The notes below the pieces were generated by a model. That model did no database searches and was not told the DNA's origin. It saw only the letters and a list, made by a program, of their open reading frames with translations. 64,000 nucleotides of DNA from Viridilinea sp964592425 (GTDB taxonomy: Bacteria > Chloroflexota > Chloroflexia > Chloroflexales > Chloroflexaceae): positions 15,663 to 79,662 of the forward strand of contig CAZQCG010000022.1 of assembly GCA_964592425.1 (NCBI GenBank). The letters run 5' to 3'. Shown in pieces: positions 34,007 through 44,156 of this stretch; position 1 is the stretch's first letter; each line of letters opens with the position of its first letter. Made by a program: the position numbers and the translations under genes.

Positions 34007-35044
34007 ATGCAGGATCTGCACCAGCCCTTCCCTCTCCTCGCCCTGGTCGGTCAGGCTGAACTGAAGACAGCCCTGTTGCTCGGGCTAATCAACCCGGCCC
34101 TCGGAGGCGTGCTCATCAGCGGCCCCTACGGGGTTGGCAAAACAACCGCTGTGCGCGGGCTGCTTGACGTGATGCCTATGCTTGCCCGTGTCGCTGCTGA
34201 GGAGGGCACCGACCCGCTGCAGGAGCGTATGCGCCTGGTCGAGCTACCGCTGAACGCACGTCTGGAGGACGTCGTCGGGGGGGTGAATGAGCGTGTCGCC
34301 CTCGAACAGGGGCGTGTGCTGCTCGAAGCGGGCATTCTCGCCACCGCCGACGGCAACCTGCTCTATGTTGACGAGGTCAACCTGCTTGCCCCGGTCATCG
34401 TCGATGCCATTCTCGATGCTGCCGCCCAGGGCCGCACCCTTGTGCGCCGCGGCCCCGCCACGCGCCTCTTTCCCAGCCGCTTTGTGCTGGTCGGCTCGAT
34501 GAACCCGGAGGAGGGCGATCTGCGTCCGCAGATCCTCGACCGCTTCGGCCTGCGGGTCTGGGTTAGCCCGCTGGCCGATCCACGCCAGCGGCTCGAAGTC
34601 TACCGCCGCACCCATGCCTTTCGTGAAGACCCGGCTGCCTTTCGCAGCGCCTACGCAGCCCAGACGGCTGCTCTGGCCGAGGAGCTTGAAGCGGCGCGGG
34701 CCATCCTGCCCCATGTACATATTCCTGCCCTGGTCGAAGAACAGGCGCTTGCCCTTGTGCAAGCCCTGCGGATTCCCTCACATCGCGCCGAGATCGCTCT
34801 GTTGGAGGGTGCCCGTGCCCGCGCCGCCGCCGACTTCCGCAACCAGGTCAGCCCCGACGATCTGCGGCGCGTCGCCCCGCTCGCCTTGAGTCAGCGCCAT
34901 AGCCCGCGCCTCGAGCTGTTTGCCCAGGCCCATGCGGAAGAGCAGGCCGCGATCAGTGCCGCTCTGACCCAGATCACCGGCAGCCCCAGACCATCCAGTC
35001 CCGGCGGGCACAGCAGCGTCGAGAAGATCGAAGGCGGTGCGTAA
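34007..35044 (+). CDS. Magnesium-chelatase subunit I-like AAA+ ATPase
   Basis: This 345-residue AAA+ protein has Walker A GPYGVGKTTAV, Walker B LLYVDEVNLL, and the ChlI/BchI-type pore-loop region LVELPLNARLEDVVGGVNERVAL. The sensor/arginine-finger region is SRFVLVGSMNPEEGDLRPQILDRFGL. BchI drives Mg insertion into protoporphyrin, but related ATPases serve cobaltochelatases or MoxR-type chaperone roles. Walker A differs from the usual GxRGTGKST of BchI, and no BchD or BchH lies nearby, so the substrate is uncertain. It closes the rel-led run. Confidence 0.85.
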   Translation: MQDLHQPFPLLALVGQAELKTALLLGLINPALGGVLISGPYGVGKTTAVRGLLDVMPMLARVAAEEGTDPLQERMRLVELPLNARLEDVVGGVNERVALEQGRVLLEAGILATADGNLLYVDEVNLLAPVIVDAILDAAAQGRTLVRRGPATRLFPSRFVLVGSMNPEEGDLRPQILDRFGLRVWVSPLADPRQRLEVYRRTHAFREDPAAFRSAYAAQTAALAEELEAARAILPHVHIPALVEEQALALVQALRIPSHRAEIALLEGARARAAADFRNQVSPDDLRRVAPLALSQRHSPRLELFAQAHAEEQAAISAALTQITGSPRPSSPGGHSSVEKIEGGA

Positions 35045-35046
35045 GG

Positions 35047-35101
35047 GCGATCGACCCTCGGTAGGGGTGCATCTGCTGCGCCCCTACCGAGGGTCGATCG
35101 C
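35047..35101. terminator. Strong hairpin between chlI-like gene and ileS
   Basis: Arms 35047-35067 and 35081-35101 pair perfectly over 21 bp with a 13-base loop. The flanking genes converge, so it probably acts in both directions. The inner part includes a GGTAGGGG/CCCCTACC core. Confidence 0.65.
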
Positions 35102-35111
35102 TTGCCGTCCT

Positions 35112-38100
35112 CTACGAAGCCCGGGCCACTCCCAACAGGGTCTCCCCCCCGCCAAGGCTCACCGTCTCGTGGTAGGCCTCGTCCGGAGCCGGCCCCTGAA
35201 CGATCTTGAGCGCCAGGGTCTCACTCTGTAGATAGTCACTCCAGGTGGCCAGGGTCTGGGCCAGGAGATCGGCCTCGCTCGCACTGTCGAGATAGAGCGT
35301 GATGCGGTCGGTGATCGCCAGCCCGGCGCTCTTTCGTGCATCCTGCACACTGCGCACCAGGTCGCGGGCGGCCCCCTCCAGGCGCAACTCGGCCGTAACC
35401 GTTGTATTGAGTGCGATCAGCATGCCTTCGCTCTCGGCCACGGCATAGCCCTCAGGCGCACTGCTTTCGACCAGCACCTCCTCGGCCAGCAGTTCGCATA
35501 GCTGGCCGTCCAGCTCAAGCCGCACTGTCTGGCCAGCCTCGCAGGCGTGGGCCACTGCCCGCGCCTCCTCGCCGTTCAGCCCTTTGAGCGCAGCCGTGAT
35601 CGCGGGCACCTGCTTGCCATATTTCTTGCCCACGAGGCGCAGGTTGGGCTTGAAGCGGTAGCTGACAATCTCCGAACCGGCCTCCAGGTAGCGCACCGTC
35701 TTGACATTCAGCTCGTCGCGCAGGTCGGCCTCGAAGCGCCGCAGCCCGGCCAGCACCGTTGGTGTGCTGGCGCGCACCCATAGCTCACTGAGCGGCTGGC
35801 GCACCTTCAAACTGGCCCCCTTACGTGCGGCGCGGCCCAGGCTCACGGCGGCAAGCAGGGCCTCGGTATCGGTGACCAGGCTCTCGTCAAGCAGGGCCGG
35901 ATCAACCTGCGGCCAGGCCGCCAGGTGGACGCTCTCGGTGGTGCCGACAAGTGGCTCCCCTGCCGCGTGGCCGGTCAGGTTGCGGTAGATCACCTCGCTG
36001 ATATAGGGCGTAAAGGGTGCCGTCAGCTTCGCCAGGGTCAGCAGACAGGTGTAGAGGGTGTGGTGGGCGGCCTGGCTATCGCCGTCGACCTCACTCTTCC
36101 AGAAACGCCGCCGATTGCGGCGCACATACCAGTTCGAGAGCTCGTCGACAAAACGCTCGATGCGCCGCGCTGCCGGGTAGACTTCGTAGGCCTCGAAGTC
36201 GGCGCTCACATCGCGCACCAGCCCGTTCAGCGCAGCCAGGGCCCAGCGGTCGATCGGCTGGAACTGCGCTGCCTCTGCCGCACTACTGCCAGCCTCTGCC
36301 GGATGCCAGCCGTTCAGGCCGGCATAGGTGACGAAGAAGCTGTAGGTGTTCCAGAGCGTCAGCAGATACTTGCGCAAGGTCTCATTGACCAGGCCCAGGC
36401 TGAAACGGCGCGGGTTGCCGGGAGGCGCGGCGGCAAAGAGGTACCAGCGTAGGGCGTCTACGCCGTAGGCATCGATCACCTCAGCGGGCGTGATCACATT
36501 GCCCTTGCTCTTACTCATCTTCTGGCCATGCTCATCAAGGATATGGCCCAGACAGATCACATTGTTGAAGGCCGGACGATCAAAGAGCAAGGTGCTCTCA
36601 GCGTGCAGTGTATAGAACCAGCCACGGGTCTGGTCAACCGCCTCGCAGATATAATCGGCGGGATGGGCCGCCTCGAAGAGCTCGCGATTCTCGAAGGGAT
36701 AGTGCCACTGGGCAACGGGCATCGCCCCACTGTCATACCAGCAATCGGCGACGTCGGGGATGCGCCGCATCGTGCCATGCTGCGGATGTTCCCAGGTCAC
36801 CTCGTCAACATAGGGCCGGTGCAGGTCGAGATCGCCAAGCGGACGCCCGGCTTTCGCCTCCAGCTCGGCGAGGCTACCGATACACTCCATATAGGCCCCA
36901 TCGGTACTGACCCAGATCGGCAGGGGTGTGCCCCAGTAGCGCTCGCGGCTCACGGCCCAGTCGATATTGTTGGCCAACCAGTTGCCGAAGCGCCCATCGC
37001 GGATATGCTCAGGTACCCAGTGGATCTGCTGATTATTGGCCACCAGGTCGGCTTTGAAGGCGGTGGTGCGGATGTACCACGAGCGCTTGGCATAGAAGAG
37101 CAGCGGCGCATCGCAGCGCCAGCAGAAGGGGTAGTAATGGCGCACGCGCCCACTCTGCAGCAACAGGCCGCGCTCCTGCAGATTACGGGTGATCAGCGGG
37201 TCGGCCTCTTTGAAAAACATGCCGACGAAGGGCAAATCGCCCAACTCTGCCAACACTCGCCCGTTGAGATCAACCGAGAAGAGCGTCGGCAGGCCATGCT
37301 TGCGTCCGACCTCCAGGTCGCCATAGGCCGGGGCGATATGTACGATCCCTGTCCCGTCATCGAGCGTCACAATCTCGTCGGCAACCACGCGGTAGGCCAG
37401 TTCCAGGTCAACCGTATCACCAGGGCCAGACACCCCAGCGAAGAGTTGCTCATACTGCAGGCCGACCAGGTCGTTGCCTTTAAAGCGGCGCAACACCGTC
37501 GTCCCTTCGCCGCAGACCCGCTCAACCAGACTCTCGGCCAGCACCAGGCGTTCGCCGGCATGCTCAACCTCGGCATAGCCCGCCCCGTGCTGCACTGCCA
37601 GGGCCACATTGGCTGGCAGCGTCCAGGGCGTGGTTGTCCAGGCCACCAGGGCCGCGCCTTTCAGTGTCGCCGCCAGAGGCGTATCATTGCCGCGGAAGGT
37701 CGTCCCGGTCAGGCGAAACTTGATAAAGACACTCGGATCATCGACATCCTCGCGGGCACCCAGGCTCACCTCGTGATCGCTGAGGCTGGTGCCACAGCGC
37801 GGGCAATGCATCGTCACCTTATAGTCCCGAAAGAGCAGCCCCCGATCCCAGAGCTGGCGGAAGATCCACCAGAGCGACTCGATATAGTTATTATCGTAGG
37901 TATAGTAGCCGTCTTCATCCACCCAGTAGGCGATCCGGCGGGTAAAGCTCTTCCACTCCTGGATATACTGCCAGACACTCTCGCGGCAGAGGCGGTTAAA
38001 CTCGGCGATGCCGAACTTCTCGATATCGGGCTTACCGCTGAAGCCGAGTTTCTTCTCCACCTCGATCTCGACTGGCAGGCCGTGGGTATCCCAGCCCTCG

Positions 38101-38342
38101 CGCCGTCCAATGATCTTATAACCCTGCATCGCCCGGTAGCGCAGGATGACATCTTTGAAGGTACGGCTGATCACATGATGCAGCCCAGGGCGTCCATTAG
38201 CGGTCGGTGGCCCCTCGTAGAAGACAAAGGGCTTATTGCCAGCCGCCAGCGACTGCTCAACAATCTGGCGTTCCGTCCACCACGCCAGCACCTCCTGCTC
38301 AAGTTCGGGAAATGCGACATTGGTCTCTACAGCGCGAAACAT
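35112..38342 (-). CDS. ileS: Isoleucyl-tRNA synthetase
   Basis: The enzyme charges tRNA-Ile. ATG 38342 is preceded by GGAGGAGG and gives 1076 residues; longer readings run back into the T-box leader. The class I HIGH equivalent is GRPGLHHVISRTFKD (HH at the motif), and the KMSKS loop is KMSKSKGNV. The CP1 editing domain (VAWTTTPWTLPANVALAV, GTGIVHIAPAYG) is intact. The anticodon-binding domain has the long C-terminal extension of the eukaryote-like type, without the zinc-binding CxxC end seen in E. coli. Such IleRS2-type enzymes are often mupirocin-resistant, which is inference. It is regulated by the upstream T-box. Confidence 0.96.
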   Translation of the reverse strand: MFRAVETNVAFPELEQEVLAWWTERQIVEQSLAAGNKPFVFYEGPPTANGRPGLHHVISRTFKDVILRYRAMQGYKIIGRREGWDTHGLPVEIEVEKKLGFSGKPDIEKFGIAEFNRLCRESVWQYIQEWKSFTRRIAYWVDEDGYYTYDNNYIESLWWIFRQLWDRGLLFRDYKVTMHCPRCGTSLSDHEVSLGAREDVDDPSVFIKFRLTGTTFRGNDTPLAATLKGAALVAWTTTPWTLPANVALAVQHGAGYAEVEHAGERLVLAESLVERVCGEGTTVLRRFKGNDLVGLQYEQLFAGVSGPGDTVDLELAYRVVADEIVTLDDGTGIVHIAPAYGDLEVGRKHGLPTLFSVDLNGRVLAELGDLPFVGMFFKEADPLITRNLQERGLLLQSGRVRHYYPFCWRCDAPLLFYAKRSWYIRTTAFKADLVANNQQIHWVPEHIRDGRFGNWLANNIDWAVSRERYWGTPLPIWVSTDGAYMECIGSLAELEAKAGRPLGDLDLHRPYVDEVTWEHPQHGTMRRIPDVADCWYDSGAMPVAQWHYPFENRELFEAAHPADYICEAVDQTRGWFYTLHAESTLLFDRPAFNNVICLGHILDEHGQKMSKSKGNVITPAEVIDAYGVDALRWYLFAAAPPGNPRRFSLGLVNETLRKYLLTLWNTYSFFVTYAGLNGWHPAEAGSSAAEAAQFQPIDRWALAALNGLVRDVSADFEAYEVYPAARRIERFVDELSNWYVRRNRRRFWKSEVDGDSQAAHHTLYTCLLTLAKLTAPFTPYISEVIYRNLTGHAAGEPLVGTTESVHLAAWPQVDPALLDESLVTDTEALLAAVSLGRAARKGASLKVRQPLSELWVRASTPTVLAGLRRFEADLRDELNVKTVRYLEAGSEIVSYRFKPNLRLVGKKYGKQVPAITAALKGLNGEEARAVAHACEAGQTVRLELDGQLCELLAEEVLVESSAPEGYAVAESEGMLIALNTTVTAELRLEGAARDLVRSVQDARKSAGLAITDRITLYLDSASEADLLAQTLATWSDYLQSETLALKIVQGPAPDEAYHETVSLGGGETLLGVARAS

Positions 38343-38362
38343 GCCTGCCTCCTCCTGCCAAC

Positions 38363-38714
38363 AAAAAAAAGCCCGTCCCCTGACTGGGGACGAGGCTTGC
38401 AATGCAATGCCCCGCGGTACCACCCCACTTCAATCGGAATGAAGAAGGGCGAAGGTAAGGCCAGGCCAGACCTGGAGTCTCCTACGCAACTTCCGCACTC
38501 ACAATTGCGCTCAGCGAGCGTCAAGCAACGCTCTGTCCCATTAACGGAGGACAAGACCGGGCGGAGCTACTAGGGAACAGGAGCAAGGCGGCTATTCCTA
38601 TTCACTCGCCGGCTCAGGGGTGATCTTCGTTGTGTACTCGGCCACCCGGCTCACACCATCCCGGGCTCGCTGTAGGCGAGGCTACGCAACTACTCGTCCC
38701 CGTCATCGCCATCT
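38363..38714 (-). ncRNA. T-box riboswitch leader of ileS, transcriptional
   Basis: Reading the minus strand, the T-box antiterminator sequence GGGTGGTACCGCGGGG lies at 38411-38427. A terminator hairpin (38371-38397; arms CGTCCCC/GGGGACG) is followed by eight T residues (38363-38370). A specifier-loop candidate GAAGATCACC places an Ile codon ATC at 38622-38624. Uncharged tRNA-Ile would stabilise the antiterminator and allow ileS transcription. The 5' limit is set from the promoter at 38721-38749. Confidence 0.92.
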
Positions 38715-38720
38715 GCGGCT

Positions 38721-38745
38721 AGTATACCAACCCGGCGGGGTAGCG

Positions 38746-38749
<4 letters not shown>
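38721..38749 (-). promoter_or_regulatory. ileS promoter
   Basis: On the minus strand TTGACG (38744-38749) and TATACT (38721-38726) are 17 bp apart. The -35 contains the TGA stop codon (38746-38748) of the helicase gene upstream. Confidence 0.85.
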
Positions 38750-39933
<1,184 letters not shown>

Positions 39934-39986
39934 CTTCCTTAATTCGTAGGTAGGGGCAACCGAGATGGGGCACCCCTATAGCGCAA

Positions 39987-40016
39987 CGGAGAGGGAAGGC
40001 ACTCCTTCCCTCTCCG
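39987..40016. terminator. Hairpin downstream of the RRM gene
   Basis: Arms 39987-39999 and 40004-40016 pair perfectly over 13 bp with a CACT loop, between the RRM gene and the helicase gene on the minus strand. No T-run follows, so it may only reduce read-through. Confidence 0.6.
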
Positions 40017-40071
40017 CTGATCAGTTTAACCGATATGATGCAGCGCCGTTCAGGAGCATCAAGCGGGTAGG

Positions 40072-40410
40072 CTAGTAGCGATCACCGTAGCCGCCACGAC
40101 CGCCGCGATTGCCGCCGCCGCCGCCGCCGCCGCCGTAACCACCGCCGCGATTACCGCCGCCACGGTTACGATCCTCAGACTCGTTCACCCGGATGGGGCG
40201 CCCGTTGAGCTCCTGGCCGTCGGTGGCACGGATGACCGTACTAACGTCATCGACCTCGATCTCGACAAAGCCGAAGCCACGTGAGCGGCCAGTATCGCGA
40301 TCGGTGATCACGCGTGCGCTCTGGACATCACCGTGGGGCGCGAACACCCGCGCAAGATCCTCGTCGCCAACACTCCAGGGAAGATTCCCGACAAACAACT
40401 TCACCAGCAT
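40072..40410 (-). CDS. RRM RNA-binding protein with Gly-rich tail
   Basis: This 112-residue single-RRM protein is of the type found in cyanobacteria and Chloroflexota and often induced by cold. RNP2 is LFVGNLPW and RNP1 is RGFGFVEI. The last third is an Arg-Gly-Gly and Gly-Tyr repeat tail (about residues 78-112) that binds RNA loosely. ATG 40410 is chosen because AGAGGAGAG precedes it; a longer reading would start in leader sequence. The predicted promoter gives a leader of over 200 nt. Confidence 0.94.
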   Translation of the reverse strand: MLVKLFVGNLPWSVGDEDLARVFAPHGDVQSARVITDRDTGRSRGFGFVEIEVDDVSTVIRATDGQELNGRPIRVNESEDRNRGGGNRGGGYGGGGGGGGNRGGRGGYGDRY

Positions 40411-40648
40411 CAGAACCACTCTCCTCTGCGCAAGTGCGCAGTGCTTAGACCGGCGACGGCACCGCTGCCGCCGCACACACCAGCCAGAATACCTCGTACC
40501 GCCGGCAACCGGATCAACCCGGCCGTCGCGCTCCGGCCCTCACAACGTAACATAACCTTCGAGCGAAGAAGTTCTGGCGAGCGACCAGGGGACTAGCAGA
40601 AGTCTCTGATGCGGGCCTCGCAGCCATGTTGACGTTGGCAACGGGCCA

Positions 40649-40676
40649 ATCATAGCATATTTTACAGGATTAGCAA
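40649..40676 (-). promoter_or_regulatory. Promoter of the RRM gene with long leader
   Basis: On the minus strand TTGCTA (40671-40676) and TATGAT (40649-40654) are 16 bp apart. The leader to ATG 40410 would be about 230 nt and contains no ORF, like cold-shock mRNAs. Confidence 0.55.
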
Positions 40677-40705
40677 GCCCCCAAACCACTTTGTTATACA
40701 CAGGC

Positions 40706-40734
40706 TTGCAGAAAGATCATCCTTCAGGTATACT
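40706..40734 (+). promoter_or_regulatory. Promoter of rpsU
   Basis: TTGCAG (40706-40711) and TATACT (40729-40734) are 17 bp apart, diverging from the RRM promoter. The leader to ATG 40920 is about 180 nt and includes a short TGGCGT/ACGCCA hairpin near 40837-40854. Confidence 0.65.
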
Positions 40735-40919
40735 GATCGGCGGTGGCTAAGAGACGCTCTGTTTCCTGCGTTGGGGCGCACCAAATCCAAGGTAAAGGGG
40801 GTGAGCAGATCGATCGGCATATCCATATTCGGGAGTGGCGTAGTCCCACGCCAGTTTAGCCCCCGGATCAGTGAGTCATCGTCAATGGCGATGGATGGGC
40901 AGGCCGGTCGAGCAGAGCT

Positions 40920-41111
40920 ATGCGTGTCGAACGTCGCGAAGGCGAAACGGTCGAGCAGTTGATCCGGCGCTTCAACAAAGGCGTTGTCTCAGAGCGGATC
41001 ACCAAGACCTATCGCGAGAAGATGCACTTCGTCTCGAAGAGCGAACAGCGCAAAGAAAAGCGTCGCCGTGCAGAACGCAACCGGCGCAAGAAGATGCTGA
41101 AGGGCTACTAA
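40920..41111 (+). CDS. rpsU: Small ribosomal subunit protein bS21
   Basis: bS21 is a small, very basic protein of the 30S platform near the anti-Shine-Dalgarno region. The 63-residue product has the family pattern VERREGETVEQLIRRFNKGV, then YREKMHFVSKSEQRKEKRRR and a Lys/Arg-rich end. It is monocistronic, with its own promoter and a strong terminator. Confidence 0.96.
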   Translation: MRVERREGETVEQLIRRFNKGVVSERITKTYREKMHFVSKSEQRKEKRRRAERNRRKKMLKGY

Positions 41112-41142
41112 TCAGAGCTACAGTCTCTGGCAGTACCAGTTC

Positions 41143-41184
41143 ACGGCACGGACGCGAGGCTTATCCCTCCAGCGTCCGTGCCGT
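41143..41184 (+). terminator. rpsU terminator hairpin
   Basis: Arms 41143-41155 and 41172-41184 pair perfectly over 13 bp, followed by TGTGTTGTG. Confidence 0.65.
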
Positions 41185-41241
41185 TGTGTTGTGACTGTTC
41201 ACAGGGTGGCGCGACAAGCCATGCCTGGTGTAGGGCCATGT

Positions 41242-41247
41242 TATAAT
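41242..41247 (+). promoter_or_regulatory. Extended -10 promoter for prfA
   Basis: TGTTATAATG contains a perfect TATAAT with upstream TG. The -35 is weak. The leader to ATG 41369 is about 115 nt. Confidence 0.5.
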
Positions 41248-41368
41248 GGCATAGCTCAGGTGATCACGCTGACAAGTGCTGCCTGAGCCTGGTGCAGTTG
41301 CCATACGGTAGCTGAACCTGGCGAAGCCAACGTCCCCACTATGTTTGAGCCTGAGGTGGCAACTACTG

Positions 41369-42451
41369 ATGTTCGATAAACTTGCCTCGGTTGCGCTGCG
41401 CTACGAAGAGCTTGGTGAATTGATGGCCCGCCCTGAGGTCGTGGGCAACTTGAGCCTGCTCCAACAGTATGCCCGCGAACAGAGCGACCTGGCTGAGGTG
41501 GTTGATGCCTACCGGAGGTATGGTCAGGCGCGCCAGGCGCTCAACGAGGCGCAGGCCCTCTTTGCTGAAAGCGATGACCCTGAGCTGCGCTTGCTGGCTC
41601 AGGAGGAGTTGGAGACCCAGCGCCAACGCCTGGAAGCGTTGGATGTGCAGATCCGCCTGCTGCTCCTGCCACGCGATCCGAACGATGAGAAGGATGTGAT
41701 TATCGAGATCCGCCAGGGCGAAGGCGGCGATGAGGCAGGTCTCTTCGCGGCTGATCTCTTCAGGATGTATGTGCGCTACGCTGAGCTGCGTGGCTGGAAG
41801 GTTGAAGTTAGCAGTAGCACCGAAAATGGTCCGGGCGGCTATAAAGAAGTGGTCTTTGAGATCTGCGGCGAGGGTGCCTATAGTGTACTCAAATATGAGG
41901 GTGGCGTGCATCGCGTGCAGCGGGTGCCGGCCACCGAAGCCCGCGGACGCATTCATACCTCTACGGCTACCGTGGCCGTGCTGCCGGAGGTTGAGCCGAC
42001 CGCTGTTGAGATCAAGAACGAAGATCTGCGCATTGATGTCTTCCGCTCGGGTGGCCACGGTGGCCAGGGTGTCAATACGACCGACTCAGCCGTTCGTCTG
42101 GTCTATCGTGGCGGTACGCCCGAAGAGATTGTCGTCACCTGCCAGGATGGACGCTCGCAGCTGAAGAATAAAGACAAGGCTATGTCGGTGCTGCGGGCCA
42201 AGCTCTACGCCCGTGAGCAGGAGAAGCAGGATCGTGAACTCAGCAGCTCGCGCCTGGCCCAGGTAGGGAGTGGCGAGCGTGCCGAGAAGATCCGTACCTA
42301 CAACTTCCCCCAGGATCGGGTCACCGATCACCGCCTCGGCCAGAGTTTCTCGAATCTGCCCGGCATCCTCGACGGTAATCTGCAGAAGATGATCGATGCA
42401 CTGATGGTGCATGATAACGCTGAGCGTCTGGAAGCCTCGGGCCTGGTCTGA
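41369..42451 (+). CDS. prfA: Peptide chain release factor 1
   Basis: RF1 ends translation at UAA and UAG. ATG 41369, with GAGGTGG upstream, gives 360 residues, the normal length. The stop-codon reading tripeptide PAT is in RVQRVPATEARGRIHTS, and the catalytic GGQ is in GGHGGQGVNTTDSAVR. That region usually reads AGGQHVNKTESAVR, so it is slightly divergent; the family is otherwise clear from CQDGRSQLKNKDKAM. No prmC methyltransferase gene lies directly after it, as is common elsewhere. Confidence 0.95.
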   Translation: MFDKLASVALRYEELGELMARPEVVGNLSLLQQYAREQSDLAEVVDAYRRYGQARQALNEAQALFAESDDPELRLLAQEELETQRQRLEALDVQIRLLLLPRDPNDEKDVIIEIRQGEGGDEAGLFAADLFRMYVRYAELRGWKVEVSSSTENGPGGYKEVVFEICGEGAYSVLKYEGGVHRVQRVPATEARGRIHTSTATVAVLPEVEPTAVEIKNEDLRIDVFRSGGHGGQGVNTTDSAVRLVYRGGTPEEIVVTCQDGRSQLKNKDKAMSVLRAKLYAREQEKQDRELSSSRLAQVGSGERAEKIRTYNFPQDRVTDHRLGQSFSNLPGILDGNLQKMIDALMVHDNAERLEASGLV

Positions 42452-42567
42452 GATCGCCAGCCTCCTCGGTCGTTCGCCGAAAGATGGACGTGGTGGACGT
42501 TTGTTACGGGGAGTCATCCACTCGTGGAAGCTCTGCGAGAACGTACCTGACCACTGGAGAGAAGTCT

Positions 42568-43608
42568 GTGCTGAGGCCGTCGCTCGAGGCATTCATCCAG
42601 CGTATGCCCAAGGTCGAGTTGCACCTGCACCTTGAGGGCACGGTTACGCCGCGCACGCTGCTTGAGTTGGCCCGGCGCAATCGAGTGCAGTTGCCGGTCA
42701 GCGACGAGGCCAGTCTTGCTGCACTCTTTCGCTACCAGGACTTTGGTGCCTTTATTGATCTCTTTATGAGCCTGGCCCGTGTTCTTATGTATGGCGAGGA
42801 TTTTGAGCGCCTGGCCTACGAGTTGGGCCATGATCTGGCCGCTCAGCAGGTGTGCTACGCCGAGGTAATGCTCTCGCCGATGCAGCACCTCAATCGGGGG
42901 CTTGATCTTGGCGAGGTGATCGCCGGCACGCGGGCTGGCTTTGAGCGGGTACGTCAAGAGCTGGGCCTGGAGGTGGGTCTGATCATGGACTACGGGCGTC
43001 AGTATGGCCCCGAAGGAGCCTGGGCCGTGCTTGAGGTGGCCTGCGCTCATCGTCACCTGGGGGTAGTCGGCTGGTCGATCGGCGGTAACGAGATTGGCTA
43101 TCCGCCCGAACCCTTTGCCCCGGTCTTTGCCGCCGCCCGTGCCGCCGGGCTTGGCCTGACGGCCCATGCTGGCGAAGTGGTTGGCCCGCCCAGTGTCTGG
43201 GGTGCCGTTGATGCGCTGGGGGCCACCCGTCTCGGACATGGCATCCGTAGCGTTGACGACCCGGCCCTGCTCAAGGCCCTGCGCGAGCGACAGATCGTGC
43301 TGGATATCTGCCCAAGCAGCAACCTCTTTACCGGGGCGGTCGCCGACTGGCCAGCCCATCCCTTGCGCCAGCTCTACGCGGCAGGCATCCCGGTGACGAT
43401 CAACTCGGACGATCCGACCTTTTTTGCCACCACCCTGACTGACGAGTACCGCCTGGCGATCACCACCCTCGGCCTCAGCATTGACGAACTCTGCGCAACC
43501 CTGCAGACGGCGGCCCACTCCAGCTTTCAGCCAGCCGAAGCGCGGGTGGCCCTGGCGAAGCGTATCGAGGCCGAGTTGACGGCACTGCGCACCGAACTCG
43601 GGGTTTGA
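42568..43608 (+). CDS. Adenosine deaminase-family amidohydrolase
   Basis: Members deaminate adenosine, adenine or related purines. I chose GTG 42568, with GGAGAGA six bases upstream, giving 346 residues; the frame is open back to ATG 42484. Zinc ligands and catalytic residues are present: HLH in KVELHLHLEG, His in LTAHAGEVVGP, the HGIR loop, CPSSN, and Asp pair in TINSDDPTFF. Adenosine deaminase and adenine deaminase cannot be separated by eye. Its TGA stop is embedded in the -35 of the following tRNA promoter. Confidence 0.9.
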   Translation: MLRPSLEAFIQRMPKVELHLHLEGTVTPRTLLELARRNRVQLPVSDEASLAALFRYQDFGAFIDLFMSLARVLMYGEDFERLAYELGHDLAAQQVCYAEVMLSPMQHLNRGLDLGEVIAGTRAGFERVRQELGLEVGLIMDYGRQYGPEGAWAVLEVACAHRHLGVVGWSIGGNEIGYPPEPFAPVFAAARAAGLGLTAHAGEVVGPPSVWGAVDALGATRLGHGIRSVDDPALLKALRERQIVLDICPSSNLFTGAVADWPAHPLRQLYAAGIPVTINSDDPTFFATTLTDEYRLAITTLGLSIDELCATLQTAAHSSFQPAEARVALAKRIEAELTALRTELGV

Positions 43609-43633
43609 CAAAGCTGCCCTGGAGGGCTATAAT
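43605..43633 (+). promoter_or_regulatory. Consensus promoter of the tRNA cluster
   Basis: TTGACA (43605-43610) and TATAAT (43628-43633) match consensus exactly with a 17-bp spacer. The start point would be about 43641, eight bases before tRNA-Leu. The -35 contains the stop codon (43606-43608) of the deaminase gene. Confidence 0.92.
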
Positions 43634-43648
43634 CAGCCCTGCCATCGT

Positions 43649-43738
<90 letters not shown>

Positions 43739-43746
43739 TTTTGATC

Positions 43747-43821
43747 GGGCGATTAGCTCAGCGGTAGAGCACCTCGCTTACACCGAGGGTGTCGGCGGTT
43801 CGAGCCCGTCATCGCCCACCA
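43747..43821 (+). tRNA. tRNA-Val (TAC)
   Basis: Acceptor GGGCGAT/ATCGCCC, D-arm TAGCTCAGCGGTAGAGC, anticodon loop CTTACAC (anticodon TAC), T-arm GGTTCGAGCCC. The CCA end is encoded. Confidence 0.97.
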
Positions 43822-43864
43822 GCGTATGCGGTTAGGGCTCAATAGCGCCGGTGACTATGCAAAC

Positions 43865-43940
43865 GCCAAGGTAGCTCAGTTGGTAGAGCATCGCACTGAA
43901 AATGCGGGGGTCACCGGTTCAAGTCCGGTCCTTGGCACCA
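43865..43940 (+). tRNA. tRNA-Phe (GAA)
   Basis: Acceptor GCCAAGG/CCTTGGC, D-arm TAGCTCAGTTGGTAGAGC, anticodon loop CTGAAAA (anticodon GAA), T-arm GGTTCAAGTCC. The CCA end is encoded. Confidence 0.97.
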
Positions 43941-43956
43941 TCAGGTAAGGCTCCAG

Positions 43957-43990
43957 AGAGCCCTCCATCGCCCCAGCGGTGGGGGGCTCT
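43957..43990 (+). terminator. Terminator after the tRNA cluster
   Basis: AGAGCCCTCC (43957-43966) pairs with GGGGGGCTCT (43981-43990) with one wobble. Sixteen bases downstream of tRNA-Phe. Confidence 0.6.
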
Positions 43991-44156
43991 GCGGGTCTCA
44001 AGGGTAGGGGTTTTGAAACGGTGGCGGTTTTTTCGGCATCGGGAAGCGGAAAATGGCCTCCGCAGCCGCAGCGCCTCATTTACCGAAGCGGCATCGGGGA
44101 AGACCAGGGCGACATCTGGCTCTAGCACAACCACGTTGGTCCCCTGCCGGTACCGC

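Noticed and set aside
34007..35044. Evidence for a photosynthesis gene cluster
   Set aside because: Only one ChlI-like ATPase is present and its motifs are not decisive; no bch, puf or crt genes are intact in the window.
36528..38573. 681-aa plus-strand ORF opposite ileS
   Set aside because: Antisense shadow of ileS and its T-box; no family resemblance.
43876..44079. Minus-strand ORF ending RTGLEPVTPAFSVRCSTN
   Set aside because: This is the well-known false protein produced by reading a tRNA-Phe gene backwards.
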